Below are positions 14,802 to 22,748 of a stretch of DNA of 36,776 nt, piece after piece. How positions within the stretch are numbered: position 1 is the stretch's first letter; every line of letters starts with the position of its first letter. A program made the translations under genes and the position numbers. The stretch is from JBFXDI01 sp050181295 (lineage in GTDB: Bacteria; Pseudomonadota; Alphaproteobacteria; Rhizobiales; Aestuariivirgaceae). Location: contig JBFXDI010000026.1 in NCBI GenBank assembly GCA_050181295.1, positions 1 through 36,776 on the forward strand, in the 5' to 3' direction. The notes beneath the pieces are model-generated. The model had not been told where the DNA came from. It worked only from the letters and a program-made list of their open reading frames with translations, and did not search any database.

Positions 14802-16121
14802 ATGCCTGCAATCCGCCGCCTTCCCGAAGAAGACCGCACCAACGGCTGGAGCGCGCTGCTTCCTGCCCGCCAGCCCCGGCCGCCGCTCGAGGGCGATGCC
14901 GACGCCCACTGGCTGGTGGTCGGTGCCGGCTATGCAGGGCTCGCCGCGGCGCGCCGGCTGGCCGAGAACCGCCCGGACGAGCGTGTCCTCCTGCTCGACG
15001 CGCACGAGGTTGGCGAGAACGCATCGGGACGCAACTCGGGCTTCGGCATCGACCTGCCGCACACGGTGAGCAGCTCGCTTGCCGAACTCGAAAGCTCGCA
15101 GCGCTATCTCAGGCTGGCGCGCGCCGCCATCGCGCATCTTGAGGAGCAGGTGCGCCGGCACGGCATTGAGTGCGACTGGAAGCGAGCAGGAAAATATCAG
15201 GCGGCCGCCTCTGCGAGGGGCGTGAAGACCATGCTCGAGCCCTTCGCGCGCGAGATGGAGGCGCTGAAGGAGCCACACCAGTGGATCGAGCGGAAGCCGC
15301 TGGCGGCGAGGCTGGGGACGCCCCACTTCGCGGCTGCCGTCTACACCCCGGGCTGCATCCTCATGAATCCGGCGGCGCTCACGCGCGGGCTCGCCGACAG
15401 CCTTCCCGCCAACGTGGCGCTGCATGAGCGCAGTCCCGTGGTCGAGGTCGAGTATGGCGACACCATCCGGGCGAGGACTCCGACGGGCTCCGTGCGCGCG
15501 CCGCGCATGGTCCTCGCCGTCAACAACTTCGTCACGGGCTTCGGCTTCTACCGCCAATCGCTCCTGCCCTTCGCCGCGCATGCGAGCCTTACCCGGCCGC
15601 TCACGCCGGACGAGCACGCCGCCATCGGCAACATCGAGGACTGGGGTCTCACGCCCGTCAACGCCTTCGCGGGCATCACGATGCGCTTCACCTCCGACCG
15701 GCGCATCCTGATCCGGCAGAACATCCACTACTGTCCGGAGCTCCGGCAGTCGAACGAACGCCGCGCCCTCATCCGGCGGGATCACGAGCGGCTGTTCCAC
15801 GAGCGCTTCCCGGCGCTGCCCAAGGTCGATATCGAGCACACCTGGACAGGCTTCGTCTGCCTCTCGCGCAACGGAGCGCCGGGCTTCGGCCAGGCCGCGC
15901 CCAATATCTGGACCGCGGTCTGCCAGAACGCGGTCGGCGTCACCAAGGGAACGATCGGCGGCCTCCTCGCGGCGGACATGGCGTCGGGCGTCGACAATCC
16001 GCTGATCCAGGACATGCAGAGCCTCGGCCAGCCCGACAGGTTGCCGCCGCAGCCCTTTCTCGACTGGGGCGTGCACCTGCGCCTTCTCTGGGAGCTCTGG
16101 CGCGCGCGCGACGAGCGCTAA
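14802..16121 (+). CDS. FAD-dependent amine/amino-acid oxidoreductase, DadA/PuuB-like
   Basis: DAO-fold flavoprotein of 439 aa. The FAD-binding GAGYAG is at residues 41-46 after an unusually long leader, with an acidic end to strand two (LLLDAHEV) and the NASGRNSGFG motif typical of gamma-glutamylputrescine oxidase-like proteins. The C-terminus has GFVCLSRNGAPGFGQ and an ANxxxxGVTKG-like FAD contact (CQNAVGVTKGTIGG). It would oxidise an amine or N-substituted amino acid to an imine or aldehyde. The first methionine with family-like sequence is at 14802; no strong ribosome site precedes it. The divergent M24 hydrolase may supply or process the same compound. Confidence 0.85.
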   Translation: MPAIRRLPEEDRTNGWSALLPARQPRPPLEGDADAHWLVVGAGYAGLAAARRLAENRPDERVLLLDAHEVGENASGRNSGFGIDLPHTVSSSLAELESSQRYLRLARAAIAHLEEQVRRHGIECDWKRAGKYQAAASARGVKTMLEPFAREMEALKEPHQWIERKPLAARLGTPHFAAAVYTPGCILMNPAALTRGLADSLPANVALHERSPVVEVEYGDTIRARTPTGSVRAPRMVLAVNNFVTGFGFYRQSLLPFAAHASLTRPLTPDEHAAIGNIEDWGLTPVNAFAGITMRFTSDRRILIRQNIHYCPELRQSNERRALIRRDHERLFHERFPALPKVDIEHTWTGFVCLSRNGAPGFGQAAPNIWTAVCQNAVGVTKGTIGGLLAADMASGVDNPLIQDMQSLGQPDRLPPQPFLDWGVHLRLLWELWRARDER

Positions 16122-16198
16122 GGCGTATCAGCCGGGAAGATAATCTTAACTCCTCGATCTTACGACTGGATGCCGGAAGCTGACGTGGATTGCCCGGC

Positions 16199-17497
16199 AT
16201 GAGCATCGTCAATCTCGGCCTGCTGCTGGCGGAAGCGCTTCTCTATTTCTGCGTCATGGCCGCGCTGTTCCGCGCCCGCCATCGCTACGGCATCGGCCTC
16301 TTCATGTGCGCGCTCGGGGTCATGCACTTCCTCGAGACCTACCTTGCCGCCGTCTTCTACGTCGCGACACCCTTCGGCTCCATCTCGCCGGGCTCGATCA
16401 TCCTCTTCTCCGGCAAGCTCATCATGCTGCTCCTCCTCTACATCAAGGAGGACGCGGGCGCGGTGCGCCAGCCGATCTACGGCCTCTTCCTCGGAAACCT
16501 GCTGATCGTCGCGATGGTGCTGCTGCTGCGCGAGCACGTGGTGCTGAACGGCGGCCCCGGCCGCGCTCCCGATCTCGGCTTCCTCGACGAGATGGGCGGG
16601 CTCATGATCTGGGGCACGACGCTCCTCCTCATCGACGGCATCGCCATCGTGCTCCTCTACGAGCAGCTCGGCAAATGGCTCGGCAGGCACGTCTTCGCGC
16701 GCATCGCGCTGAGCTCCGCCGCCATCCTCACCTTCGACCAGGCGGGATTCTATCTGGCGCTGCATATCCTCTACGACGCGCCGGCGACGGTGCTGCTGGC
16801 GGGCTGGATCGCCAAGATGTGCGCGGCGCTGCTCTTCAGCGGCCTCGTCGCGGGCTATCTGCGCTGGTTCGAGACACGCAGCTGGACGACGGGCGGGCGC
16901 CTGGCCGACGTCTTCGACACCCTGACCTACCGCGAGCGCTACGAGGCGCTGCTCGCCCGCACGGCTCGCGATCCGGTCACCGGGGTCCTGACCCGCGACC
17001 GGTTCGAGATGGCGGCGCCCGAGGCGCTGCAGCGCGCGCAGATGCAGGGAACCCCCTTGAGCGTGCTGCTCGTCGACGTTGACCGCTTCAAGTCGATCAA
17101 CGACCGGTTCGGCCACGCCAAGGGCGACGAGGTGCTGCGCCAGATCGCCCAGGAAATCTCCTCCCAGGTCCGGGCGGGAGACCGGGTGTTCCGCTTCGGG
17201 GGCGAGGAGTTCGTGGTCCTGTGCGAGCACACCGCGCATCCCGCGGCCAGGCTTCTCGCCGAGCGGCTGAGGCTCGCGGTGCAGCTCGGCTCGGCGCTGG
17301 GCGCGGCCGGAAAGACGACGGTCAGCATCGGGATCGCCACCACGCGCGGCGGGGGCGTGGACCTCGACTCCCTTCTGGCGGTGGCCGACGCCCGCCTTTA
17401 TGCCGCAAAGGCCGCCGGCCGCGACTGCGTGGTCGGCGAAGCGCAGCAGCACGCCCTGGACGAGGCCGTTCCCGCGATGCGCGAGACGCGCGCCTGA
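16199..17497 (+). CDS. Membrane-anchored diguanylate cyclase (GGDEF protein)
   Basis: A 432-aa inner-membrane protein. Residues 1 to about 225 hold six or seven hydrophobic segments with several acidic and histidine residues (MHFLETYLAA), a membrane sensor region I cannot assign. A GGDEF domain follows (about 255-420) with active-site GGEEF at 334-338, VDVDRFKSINDRFGHAKGD upstream, and an RxxD inhibitory site (Arg325-Asp328) at the canonical five-residue spacing. It is probably an active cyclic-di-GMP synthase with product feedback. The ATG at 16199 is preferred over the TTG at 16190. It converges with the Ldh_2-type gene 13 bases away. Confidence 0.9.
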   Translation: MSIVNLGLLLAEALLYFCVMAALFRARHRYGIGLFMCALGVMHFLETYLAAVFYVATPFGSISPGSIILFSGKLIMLLLLYIKEDAGAVRQPIYGLFLGNLLIVAMVLLLREHVVLNGGPGRAPDLGFLDEMGGLMIWGTTLLLIDGIAIVLLYEQLGKWLGRHVFARIALSSAAILTFDQAGFYLALHILYDAPATVLLAGWIAKMCAALLFSGLVAGYLRWFETRSWTTGGRLADVFDTLTYRERYEALLARTARDPVTGVLTRDRFEMAAPEALQRAQMQGTPLSVLLVDVDRFKSINDRFGHAKGDEVLRQIAQEISSQVRAGDRVFRFGGEEFVVLCEHTAHPAARLLAERLRLAVQLGSALGAAGKTTVSIGIATTRGGGVDLDSLLAVADARLYAAKAAGRDCVVGEAQQHALDEAVPAMRETRA

Positions 17498-17510
17498 GCC
17501 CAATGCAGCC

Positions 17511-18521
17511 TCATGTCAGCGTCGCAAGGATGCTGTCGTGCAGGCTCTTCGGGATCGTGAAGCCGTCCCGCGTCTTCTGCCGGTTGGCATAGCGCCTCGC
17601 ACTCGGTAGCCGCGCGCCTTCCATCGCCGTAATGGCGGCGAAAAGCTTCTCGCCGTGCTTGAGCGCGCCCTCCGGGTCGCCGAAGCGCTTCGGATCCATG
17701 GCGATGATGAGCTCGCCCCCGTGCGGCGCCGCCTTGGCGCCCGCGTCGTCCTCCTCCGCCTCGAAGCTCAGGAGGTCGCCGATGAGCGGACCCGCCAGCA
17801 GCTCCACCATCAGCGCCAGCGAGGCGCCCTTGTGGCCGCCGAAGGCAAGCTGTGCCCCGTCGTCGAGAATGGCGTTGGGATCGGTCGTCGGCCTGCCGTT
17901 CCTGTCGATGCCCACGCCCTCCGGAACGGAATGGCCTTCGCGCGCCGCGATCATAATCTCGCCCCGCGCCATGGCGGCCGAGGCCTGGTCGAAGACGAGC
18001 GGCAGGCTGTCCGGACGCGGCCAGGCGAAGGCGATCGGGTTGGTGCCGTAGAGGGCCTTGCTGGCTCCGGACGGCGCGACATAGGGGAAGGAGGGCGTGC
18101 AGGCGATGGCCACGAGCCCCTCCATCGCGAGCGTCTCGGTCTCCGGCCAGAGGGCAGCGACATGGTACATGTCCACATGCCCCATGGCGGCAATGCCGTT
18201 CTCGCGCGCGGCCGCGGCGAGGACGGGCAGACCGACCTTCTGGCCGAGCGGCGCGAAGCCCCGGTCGCCATGCACCCTGAGCACCGCCGGCGCGAGCTTC
18301 TCGACGCGAGGCTTCGCCTTGCCGTTCGCCTTGCCGACCTTCAGCGTTTGGACATGCCAGGGCAGCCGGAACAGGCCGTGCGAGGCGCAGATGTCGGCCT
18401 CCGCCCGGATCATGTTGTCGGCGATAGCCGCCGCGTTGTCGGCGTCGCAGCCGTTCGCCTCCAGCGCCCGCACCGCCAGCGCACGTCCCTCCGCAAGCGT
18501 AAGCCTTACCGTGTCGGCCAT
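17511..18521 (-). CDS. Ldh_2-family NAD(P)-dependent reductase (malate/L-lactate or cyclic-imine reductase type)
   Basis: A 336-aa oxidoreductase of the malate/L-lactate dehydrogenase 2 family, which includes ureidoglycolate dehydrogenase and delta1-piperideine/pyrroline-2-carboxylate reductases. Visible landmarks are the N-terminal ASHGLFRLPWHV region, the catalytic-histidine area (AMGHVDMYHVAALWPE), and TNPIAFAWPRPDSLPLVFDQASAAMARGE in the nucleotide-binding part, plus FGGHKGASLALMVELLAG near the C-terminus. The ATG has AAGGGA seven bases upstream. Neighbouring amine/amino-acid oxidase genes make a cyclic-imine (ketimine) reductase role attractive, but this is inference. Confidence 0.84.
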   Translation of the reverse strand: MADTVRLTLAEGRALAVRALEANGCDADNAAAIADNMIRAEADICASHGLFRLPWHVQTLKVGKANGKAKPRVEKLAPAVLRVHGDRGFAPLGQKVGLPVLAAAARENGIAAMGHVDMYHVAALWPETETLAMEGLVAIACTPSFPYVAPSGASKALYGTNPIAFAWPRPDSLPLVFDQASAAMARGEIMIAAREGHSVPEGVGIDRNGRPTTDPNAILDDGAQLAFGGHKGASLALMVELLAGPLIGDLLSFEAEEDDAGAKAAPHGGELIIAMDPKRFGDPEGALKHGEKLFAAITAMEGARLPSARRYANRQKTRDGFTIPKSLHDSILATLT

Positions 18522-18557
18522 GTCGTTCCCTTTTCAACCCATGGAACCAAGTCTCCT

Positions 18558-18632
18558 CCGCTCGTCCCCGCAAAAGCGGGGACCCAGAAGCCAAGCACAT
18601 GTCTGGATTCCCGCTTGCGCGGGAATGAGCGG
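18558..18632. repeat. Dispersed two-hairpin element, copy 2 (inverted)
   Basis: A 75-base element equal to the reverse complement of the one at 12202-12273 apart from the linker between the two hairpins. Outer ends are CCGCTCGTCCCCGC and GCGGGAATGAGCGG. It occupies most of the 120-base gap between ptsH and the Ldh_2-type gene, and would form hairpins 9 bases past the ptsH stop. Confidence 0.8.
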
Positions 18633-18641
18633 AAGTTCAAT

Positions 18642-18941
18642 TCAATCCTCTTCCCCGAATCTCTCCGCCACGAGCGCCGCGAGCGCATCGAGCGCGGCCG
18701 CCGCGTCCTCGCCCTCCGCCTCGACCAGGATCGTCGCGCCCGGATGCGCGGCGAGCATCATCAGCCCCATGATCGAGGTTCCGGGCACCGTCTGGCCATC
18801 GCGCGTCACGGTGATCTCGCAGTCGAAACTGTCGGCGAGCTTGACGAACTTCGCGGAGGCGCGCGCGTGCAGTCCGCGCGAGTTGCAGATGGTGAGCTCC
18901 CGGCTCAACCGGGACTGCGCGCTGGCCGGGGCGTCGGACAT
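18642..18941 (-). CDS. ptsH: Phosphocarrier protein HPr
   Basis: A 99-aa HPr, slightly longer at the N-terminus than the usual 85-90. The active histidine is His25 in NSRGLHARASAKF, and the regulatory serine is Ser56 in GTSIMGLMML, 31 residues later as in classical His15/Ser46 HPr proteins. Both sites are thus present, matching the HPr kinase gene upstream. In alphaproteobacteria this HPr belongs to a regulatory PTS chain, not a sugar-uptake chain. The ATG at 18941 starts 13 bases after the EIIA stop, so it is the last gene of the chvI-chvG-hprK-EIIA-ptsH run. A palindromic element follows. Confidence 0.93.
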   Translation of the reverse strand: MSDAPASAQSRLSRELTICNSRGLHARASAKFVKLADSFDCEITVTRDGQTVPGTSIMGLMMLAAHPGATILVEAEGEDAAAALDALAALVAERFGEED

Positions 18942-18954
18942 GGAGCGCTGCGCC

Positions 18955-19359
18955 TCAGCCCTGTCCTGCCAGAAGGCGGCTTGCGACGTTGATGTATTTG
19001 CGGCCGGCTTCCTGCGCCTGCTCGACCGCCACATCGAGCGATGTTTCCGCGCGCACGCTCGCGAGCTTGACGAGCATGGGAAGATTGACGCCGGCGATCA
19101 CCTCGACACGTCCCTGCTCCATGACGGAGATGGCGAGATTGGAGGGCGTGCCGCCGAACATATCCGTGAGAATCACCACGCCTGAGCCCTCGTCGGTGCG
19201 CTCCACCGCGGAAAGGATGTCGGCGCGGCGGCCTTCGACGTTGTCGTCGGGATGCATGGAAATGGTGGCAATGGAGCGCTGCGGCCCGACGACATGCTCG
19301 AGCGCGGAGACGAACTCCTCCGCCAGACGCCCGTGCGTCACCAGCACAAGACCGATCAT
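18955..19359 (-). CDS. PTS EIIA component, mannose family (regulatory PTS)
   Basis: A 134-aa EIIA(Man)-type protein, the normal size of this single domain. The phospho-accepting histidine is His9 in LVLVTHGRLAEEF, and the conserved TDMFGGTPSNLA motif follows mid-protein. HPr would pass phosphate to it. No EIIB, EIIC or EIID is nearby, as is typical of the incomplete PTS of this group, so the protein is probably an output regulator. The ATG at 19359 begins the conserved sequence; longer starts in frame look non-coding. A 94-base gap separates it from hprK, with no clear terminator or promoter seen. Confidence 0.92.
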   Translation of the reverse strand: MIGLVLVTHGRLAEEFVSALEHVVGPQRSIATISMHPDDNVEGRRADILSAVERTDEGSGVVILTDMFGGTPSNLAISVMEQGRVEVIAGVNLPMLVKLASVRAETSLDVAVEQAQEAGRKYINVASRLLAGQG

Positions 19360-19453
19360 GTCTACGTCCAGTCTCCTTCGCGCCGCTTGCAGGCTGCGTA
19401 TGATCCGCACGCCCGCCACTGGCCGGATCCGGCCGATTCGAGGCGCGAAGGCG

Positions 19454-19945
19454 CTATTCTGTCGGCTCTTCCCTGCCAGCGCAATAAACTACGGCGGCCC
19501 GCAATCTGGCGGGAGCGGACGGCAGCGCGGGATCGATCTCGACCTTGGGAAGCGCCACGCCGAGGATCTCGCTCGATTGCATTTCGAGGTCCGGCAGCCT
19601 CTCGATGCCGCTCGCGGATTTCAGTTCCGCAACCAGCGCGAGACGCGCGTTCGCGGCATGCTCGACCGGGATGATCCCGAGGCCGCGGACCTCCATCAGG
19701 CCAGCAAGCGTGGGTGGCGGGGATGCGATCAGCGCCTCTCCCTGGCGGCGGATGCAGACCTGATCGTCCGCCACCAGCCGCGCCGGCGCTCCGCCTCGCA
19801 TGGCGTCGTCGATAAGACGCAGCGCCAGGTCGGACTTGCCACCGCCCGAGGCTCCTAAGAGCAGCACGCCATGCCCGTCGACTAGGACGCAGGTCGCATG
19901 CATGAGGAGGCGCGAGGGATCGCTCGACGGCGGACGGTCCAGCAT
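19454..19945 (-). CDS. hprK: HPr kinase/phosphorylase, short alphaproteobacterial form
   Basis: A 163-aa protein that corresponds only to the C-terminal catalytic half of Gram-positive HprK (about 310 aa), as is usual in alphaproteobacteria. Walker A is GASGGGKS at residues 31-38, and the HprK-specific signature MEVRGLGIIPVEHA is present. It would phosphorylate HPr on Ser56 and remove that phosphate. The ATG at 19945 has GAGG seven bases upstream; the TTG at 19951 would sit on that site. The start is 2 bases after the chvG stop, so translation is linked to the sensor kinase gene. Confidence 0.92.
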   Translation of the reverse strand: MLDRPPSSDPSRLLMHATCVLVDGHGVLLLGASGGGKSDLALRLIDDAMRGGAPARLVADDQVCIRRQGEALIASPPPTLAGLMEVRGLGIIPVEHAANARLALVAELKSASGIERLPDLEMQSSEILGVALPKVEIDPALPSAPARLRAAVVYCAGREEPTE

Positions 19946-19947
19946 GC

Positions 19948-21762
19948 TCAATCCTCGTCGGACGGCGTCCAGTCGACCGGAATGGCCGGGATCCGCACCG
20001 CGAAGCGCGCGCCGAGAACCGGGCGCTCGGCATTGGCGGAAGGCGCGCGGCCGTAGCGGTTCTCCGGCCGGATCGATCCCCGATAGGCTTCCACGATCTG
20101 CTTCGAGATGCTGAGGCCCAGTCCCGAATTCTTGCCGAACGAGCCTTCCGGCCGGTCGGTGTAGAAGCGCTGGAAGATCTTCTCGAAGTTGTCGGGTGAA
20201 ATGCCCGGGCCCTCGTCGTCGACCGTGAACTCGATCCAGCCGCCGGTGCGCCTCAGCGTGACCTTCACCTTGGCGCCCGCGGGCGAGAAGGAAGAGGCGT
20301 TGTCGATGAGGTTGCGCACCACCTGTCCGAGGCGATTGTCGTGCCCGAGCACCGTATAGGCGAGGCGGCGGTCCGGCGCCTTGGCCGCCGGGACGATCTC
20401 GAGGGTTACCGGGGGTCTCTCCTGCCGGCGCGTCTCGTTCGCGAGATGGACGAGTGTCGTCAGGAGCTGCGAGAGATCGACGGGCGCGGCCTTCTGGCGC
20501 ACCAGCTCCGCATCGAGCCTCGACGCGTCCGAAATGTCCGTGATCAGACGATCGAGCCGCTTGACGTCGTCCTTGACGATGGAGACGAGGCGCGACCGCT
20601 GGTCTTCGGTCTTGGCGTAGCTGAAGGTTTCGACCGCGCTCCTCAAGGAGGTGAGCGGGTTCTTCAGCTCATGCGAGACGTCGGCGGCGAAGGCCTCGAT
20701 GGCGTCTATGCGGTTATAGAGCGAATTGGTCATGTCCCGGAGCGCGCCCGAGAGATGGCCGATCTCGTCGCGCCGGCTGGTGAAGTCCGGGATTTCCGAG
20801 CGCGACTGGATGCCCCGCCTGACATGCTCGGCGGCGGCCGCCAGCCGCCGGATAGGCTCCGCGATATGGCCCGCGAGCGCCACCGACAGGAGCACCGCGA
20901 CGAGCGCCGCGACGAGGAAGGTGAAGAGGACCACCTTGCGCTCGCCGCGCAGCACGTTGTCGATCTCGCCACCTTGCGTCGAGAGCACGAGCGCGCCGAG
21001 GACGGCGCGGAAGCGCTGCACCGGCACCGCGACCGACACGATGATCTCGCCCGCGTCGTTGACGCGAACCACGCTCACGGAGGCGCCCGCCAGCGCCGCG
21101 TTGATCTCGGGGAACTCGCGGCCGTTGTCGAACCCATAGTCCTTCTGGCGCGGATAGCTCTGCGCGAAGAGCCAGCTCGTGGCCTCGTTCCACCACTGCG
21201 TCAGCAGGTTGGGCTTGGGCTGGTCTATGGGCGGGAGATCGAAGCTCAGGATCTCGCCCCGGCCGTAGAAGTAGCGGCTGTCGACCACCATGACGCCGTC
21301 GCGGTCGAAGATGCGGGCGCGCGTCGTCGTGGAGGAGACGAGGCGGCGCAGGATCGGCCCGGCGCGCTCGGGATTGATGAGGAAGTCGAAGTTGCGCTGC
21401 TCTTCCGGAAGGGCGGCCGAATCGTCCCTGAGCTGCATCTGCAGCAGCTTGTCCGGGTCGATGACGATGCGGTCGGTGTCGATGGTGGCGGCCGACGCGA
21501 TGGCAGCCGCCATGATGTGCCCTTGAGTCAGCAGGCTCTCGACGCGCGCATTGATGAGGCTCTGGCGCGACTGGTTGGAATAGAGGATGCCGCCGACCAG
21601 GATGACCAGGCCGACGACGTTGATGAGGATGATGCTGCTGGTGAGACGGGTGGGCGCGAGACGCTGAAGCCGGCCGAGCGTGCGCTTCCAGATGCCCTCG
21701 CCGGAAACCGGCTCCTCGGAGTCGACTTCCGCGCGTTCGTCGAATTCAACTCCGGCGACCAT
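19948..21762 (-). CDS. chvG: Sensor histidine kinase ChvG (ExoS)
   Basis: Membrane sensor of the ChvG-ChvI system that controls envelope, acid-response and symbiosis/virulence genes in Rhizobiales. The 604-aa protein has a charged cytoplasmic N-terminus, a membrane segment at about residues 42-62, a large periplasmic domain (to about 275), a second membrane segment and a HAMP linker. The dimerisation/phosphoacceptor box FAADVSHELKNPLTSLRSA follows (His364). The ATPase domain shows N box NLIDNASSFSP, G1 DDEGPGI, F box and G2 GLGLSISKQI. Its gene follows chvI by 150 bases containing a palindromic element, and hprK follows 2 bases after its stop. Confidence 0.95.
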   Translation of the reverse strand: MVAGVEFDERAEVDSEEPVSGEGIWKRTLGRLQRLAPTRLTSSIILINVVGLVILVGGILYSNQSRQSLINARVESLLTQGHIMAAAIASAATIDTDRIVIDPDKLLQMQLRDDSAALPEEQRNFDFLINPERAGPILRRLVSSTTTRARIFDRDGVMVVDSRYFYGRGEILSFDLPPIDQPKPNLLTQWWNEATSWLFAQSYPRQKDYGFDNGREFPEINAALAGASVSVVRVNDAGEIIVSVAVPVQRFRAVLGALVLSTQGGEIDNVLRGERKVVLFTFLVAALVAVLLSVALAGHIAEPIRRLAAAAEHVRRGIQSRSEIPDFTSRRDEIGHLSGALRDMTNSLYNRIDAIEAFAADVSHELKNPLTSLRSAVETFSYAKTEDQRSRLVSIVKDDVKRLDRLITDISDASRLDAELVRQKAAPVDLSQLLTTLVHLANETRRQERPPVTLEIVPAAKAPDRRLAYTVLGHDNRLGQVVRNLIDNASSFSPAGAKVKVTLRRTGGWIEFTVDDEGPGISPDNFEKIFQRFYTDRPEGSFGKNSGLGLSISKQIVEAYRGSIRPENRYGRAPSANAERPVLGARFAVRIPAIPVDWTPSDED

Positions 21763-21781
21763 GCTGTGGCGTCAGCCCCTG

Positions 21782-21829
21782 GAGCATGAACCGGAAAAGC
21801 GTGAGCACCTTTCCGTCGAGATCATGCTC
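21782..21829. repeat. 48-base palindromic element between chvI and chvG
   Basis: GAGCATGA (21782-21789) and TCATGCTC (21822-21829) are perfect inverted arms. The interior CCGGAAAAGCGTGAGCACC-TTTCCG carries a second inverted pair CGGAAA/TTTCCG. From memory, elements of the form GAGCATGATnCCGAAAAGTG...ATCATGCTC are common dispersed intergenic repeats in Rhizobiales. Here it lies inside a two-component operon, 19 bases upstream of the chvG start. The remaining gap (21830-21912) holds a weak CCGGAC/GTCCGG hairpin without a T-tract. Confidence 0.75.
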
Positions 21830-21912
21830 ACCTCGTTGGAAACGATCCCGTTTTTCCGCCCGGACTGATCCGGTCCGGACGGGCCCGCGATCCAATCAAA
21901 CGGAAGGGGCGC

Positions 21913-22623
21913 TCAAGGTTCGCGGAAGCGGTAGCCCACCCCGTACAGCGTCTCGATAGCGTCGAATGAGTCGTCAACCGCCTTGAACTTCTTGCGCAGC
22001 CGCTTGATGTGGCTGTCGATCGTACGGTCGTCAACATATACCTGATCGTCATAGGCCGCGTCCATGAGGGCGTCGCGGCTCTTGACGATGCCCGGCCGTT
22101 GGGCAAGCGCCTGAAGAATCAGGAATTCCGTGACCGTCAGCACGACGTTGCGGGCATCCCAGGTGCAGGAATGGCGGTCGGGGTCCATGAGGAGCTTGCC
22201 GCGCTCGATGGCCCGGGAAGGCTCGACCGTCTGCACCGTGCCGTCGCGCGGAATGGCGCGCCGGAGCACGGCCTTCACGCGCTCGACCAGCAGGCGCTGC
22301 GAGAAGGGTTTGCGGATGAAATCGTCGGCGCCCATCTTGAGCCCGAACAATTCGTCGATCTCGTCGTCCTTGGAGGTGAGGAAGATGACCGGCATGTCGG
22401 TGCGCTGCCTGAGGCGGCGCAGAAGCTCCATGCCGTCCATACGGGGCATCTTGATGTCGAAGATCGCCATGTCCGGCGGATTGTCCTGCAGCCCCTGGAG
22501 AGCTGCCGCACCGTCCGTGTAGGACGTCGTCTGATAGCCCTCGGCCTCGAGCGCTATGCTGACCGACGTGAGAATATGGCGGTCGTCGTCCACCAATGCG
22601 ATGATTGGCATTCGCTTACCCAT
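21913..22623 (-). CDS. chvI: Response regulator ChvI (OmpR/PhoB family)
   Basis: DNA-binding partner of ChvG, 236 aa. The receiver domain (residues 5-120) has the acidic triad Asp12-14, phospho-acceptor Asp56 (AIFDIKMPRMDG) and the conserved lysine in FRKPF-like IRKPFSQ. The C-terminal winged helix (about 140-234) ends VDDRTIDSHIKRLRKKF...ETLYGVGYRF, the OmpR/PhoB recognition and wing motif. I start at MGKRMPII (22623); an ATG at 22611 is also possible. The 125-base divergent region to the HugZ-like gene must contain its promoter, but I could not recognise convincing boxes. Confidence 0.95.
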   Translation of the reverse strand: MGKRMPIIALVDDDRHILTSVSIALEAEGYQTTSYTDGAAALQGLQDNPPDMAIFDIKMPRMDGMELLRRLRQRTDMPVIFLTSKDDEIDELFGLKMGADDFIRKPFSQRLLVERVKAVLRRAIPRDGTVQTVEPSRAIERGKLLMDPDRHSCTWDARNVVLTVTEFLILQALAQRPGIVKSRDALMDAAYDDQVYVDDRTIDSHIKRLRKKFKAVDDSFDAIETLYGVGYRFREP

Positions 22624-22748
22624 GTCTCGATTGATCTCCGGCGGCTCTAAGGGTGGAACTAGGGTAAAATGTGGCGACGTCTCACGGCGGCCGCTTCCGT
22701 CGATTGTGTTCAAACTGTGGCAATTGTCAGTAAAGCAAAGGACTTCCA

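Noticed and set aside
20341..21789. 482-codon plus-strand frame opposite chvG
   Set aside because: Mirror of the ChvG coding frame; composition bias only.
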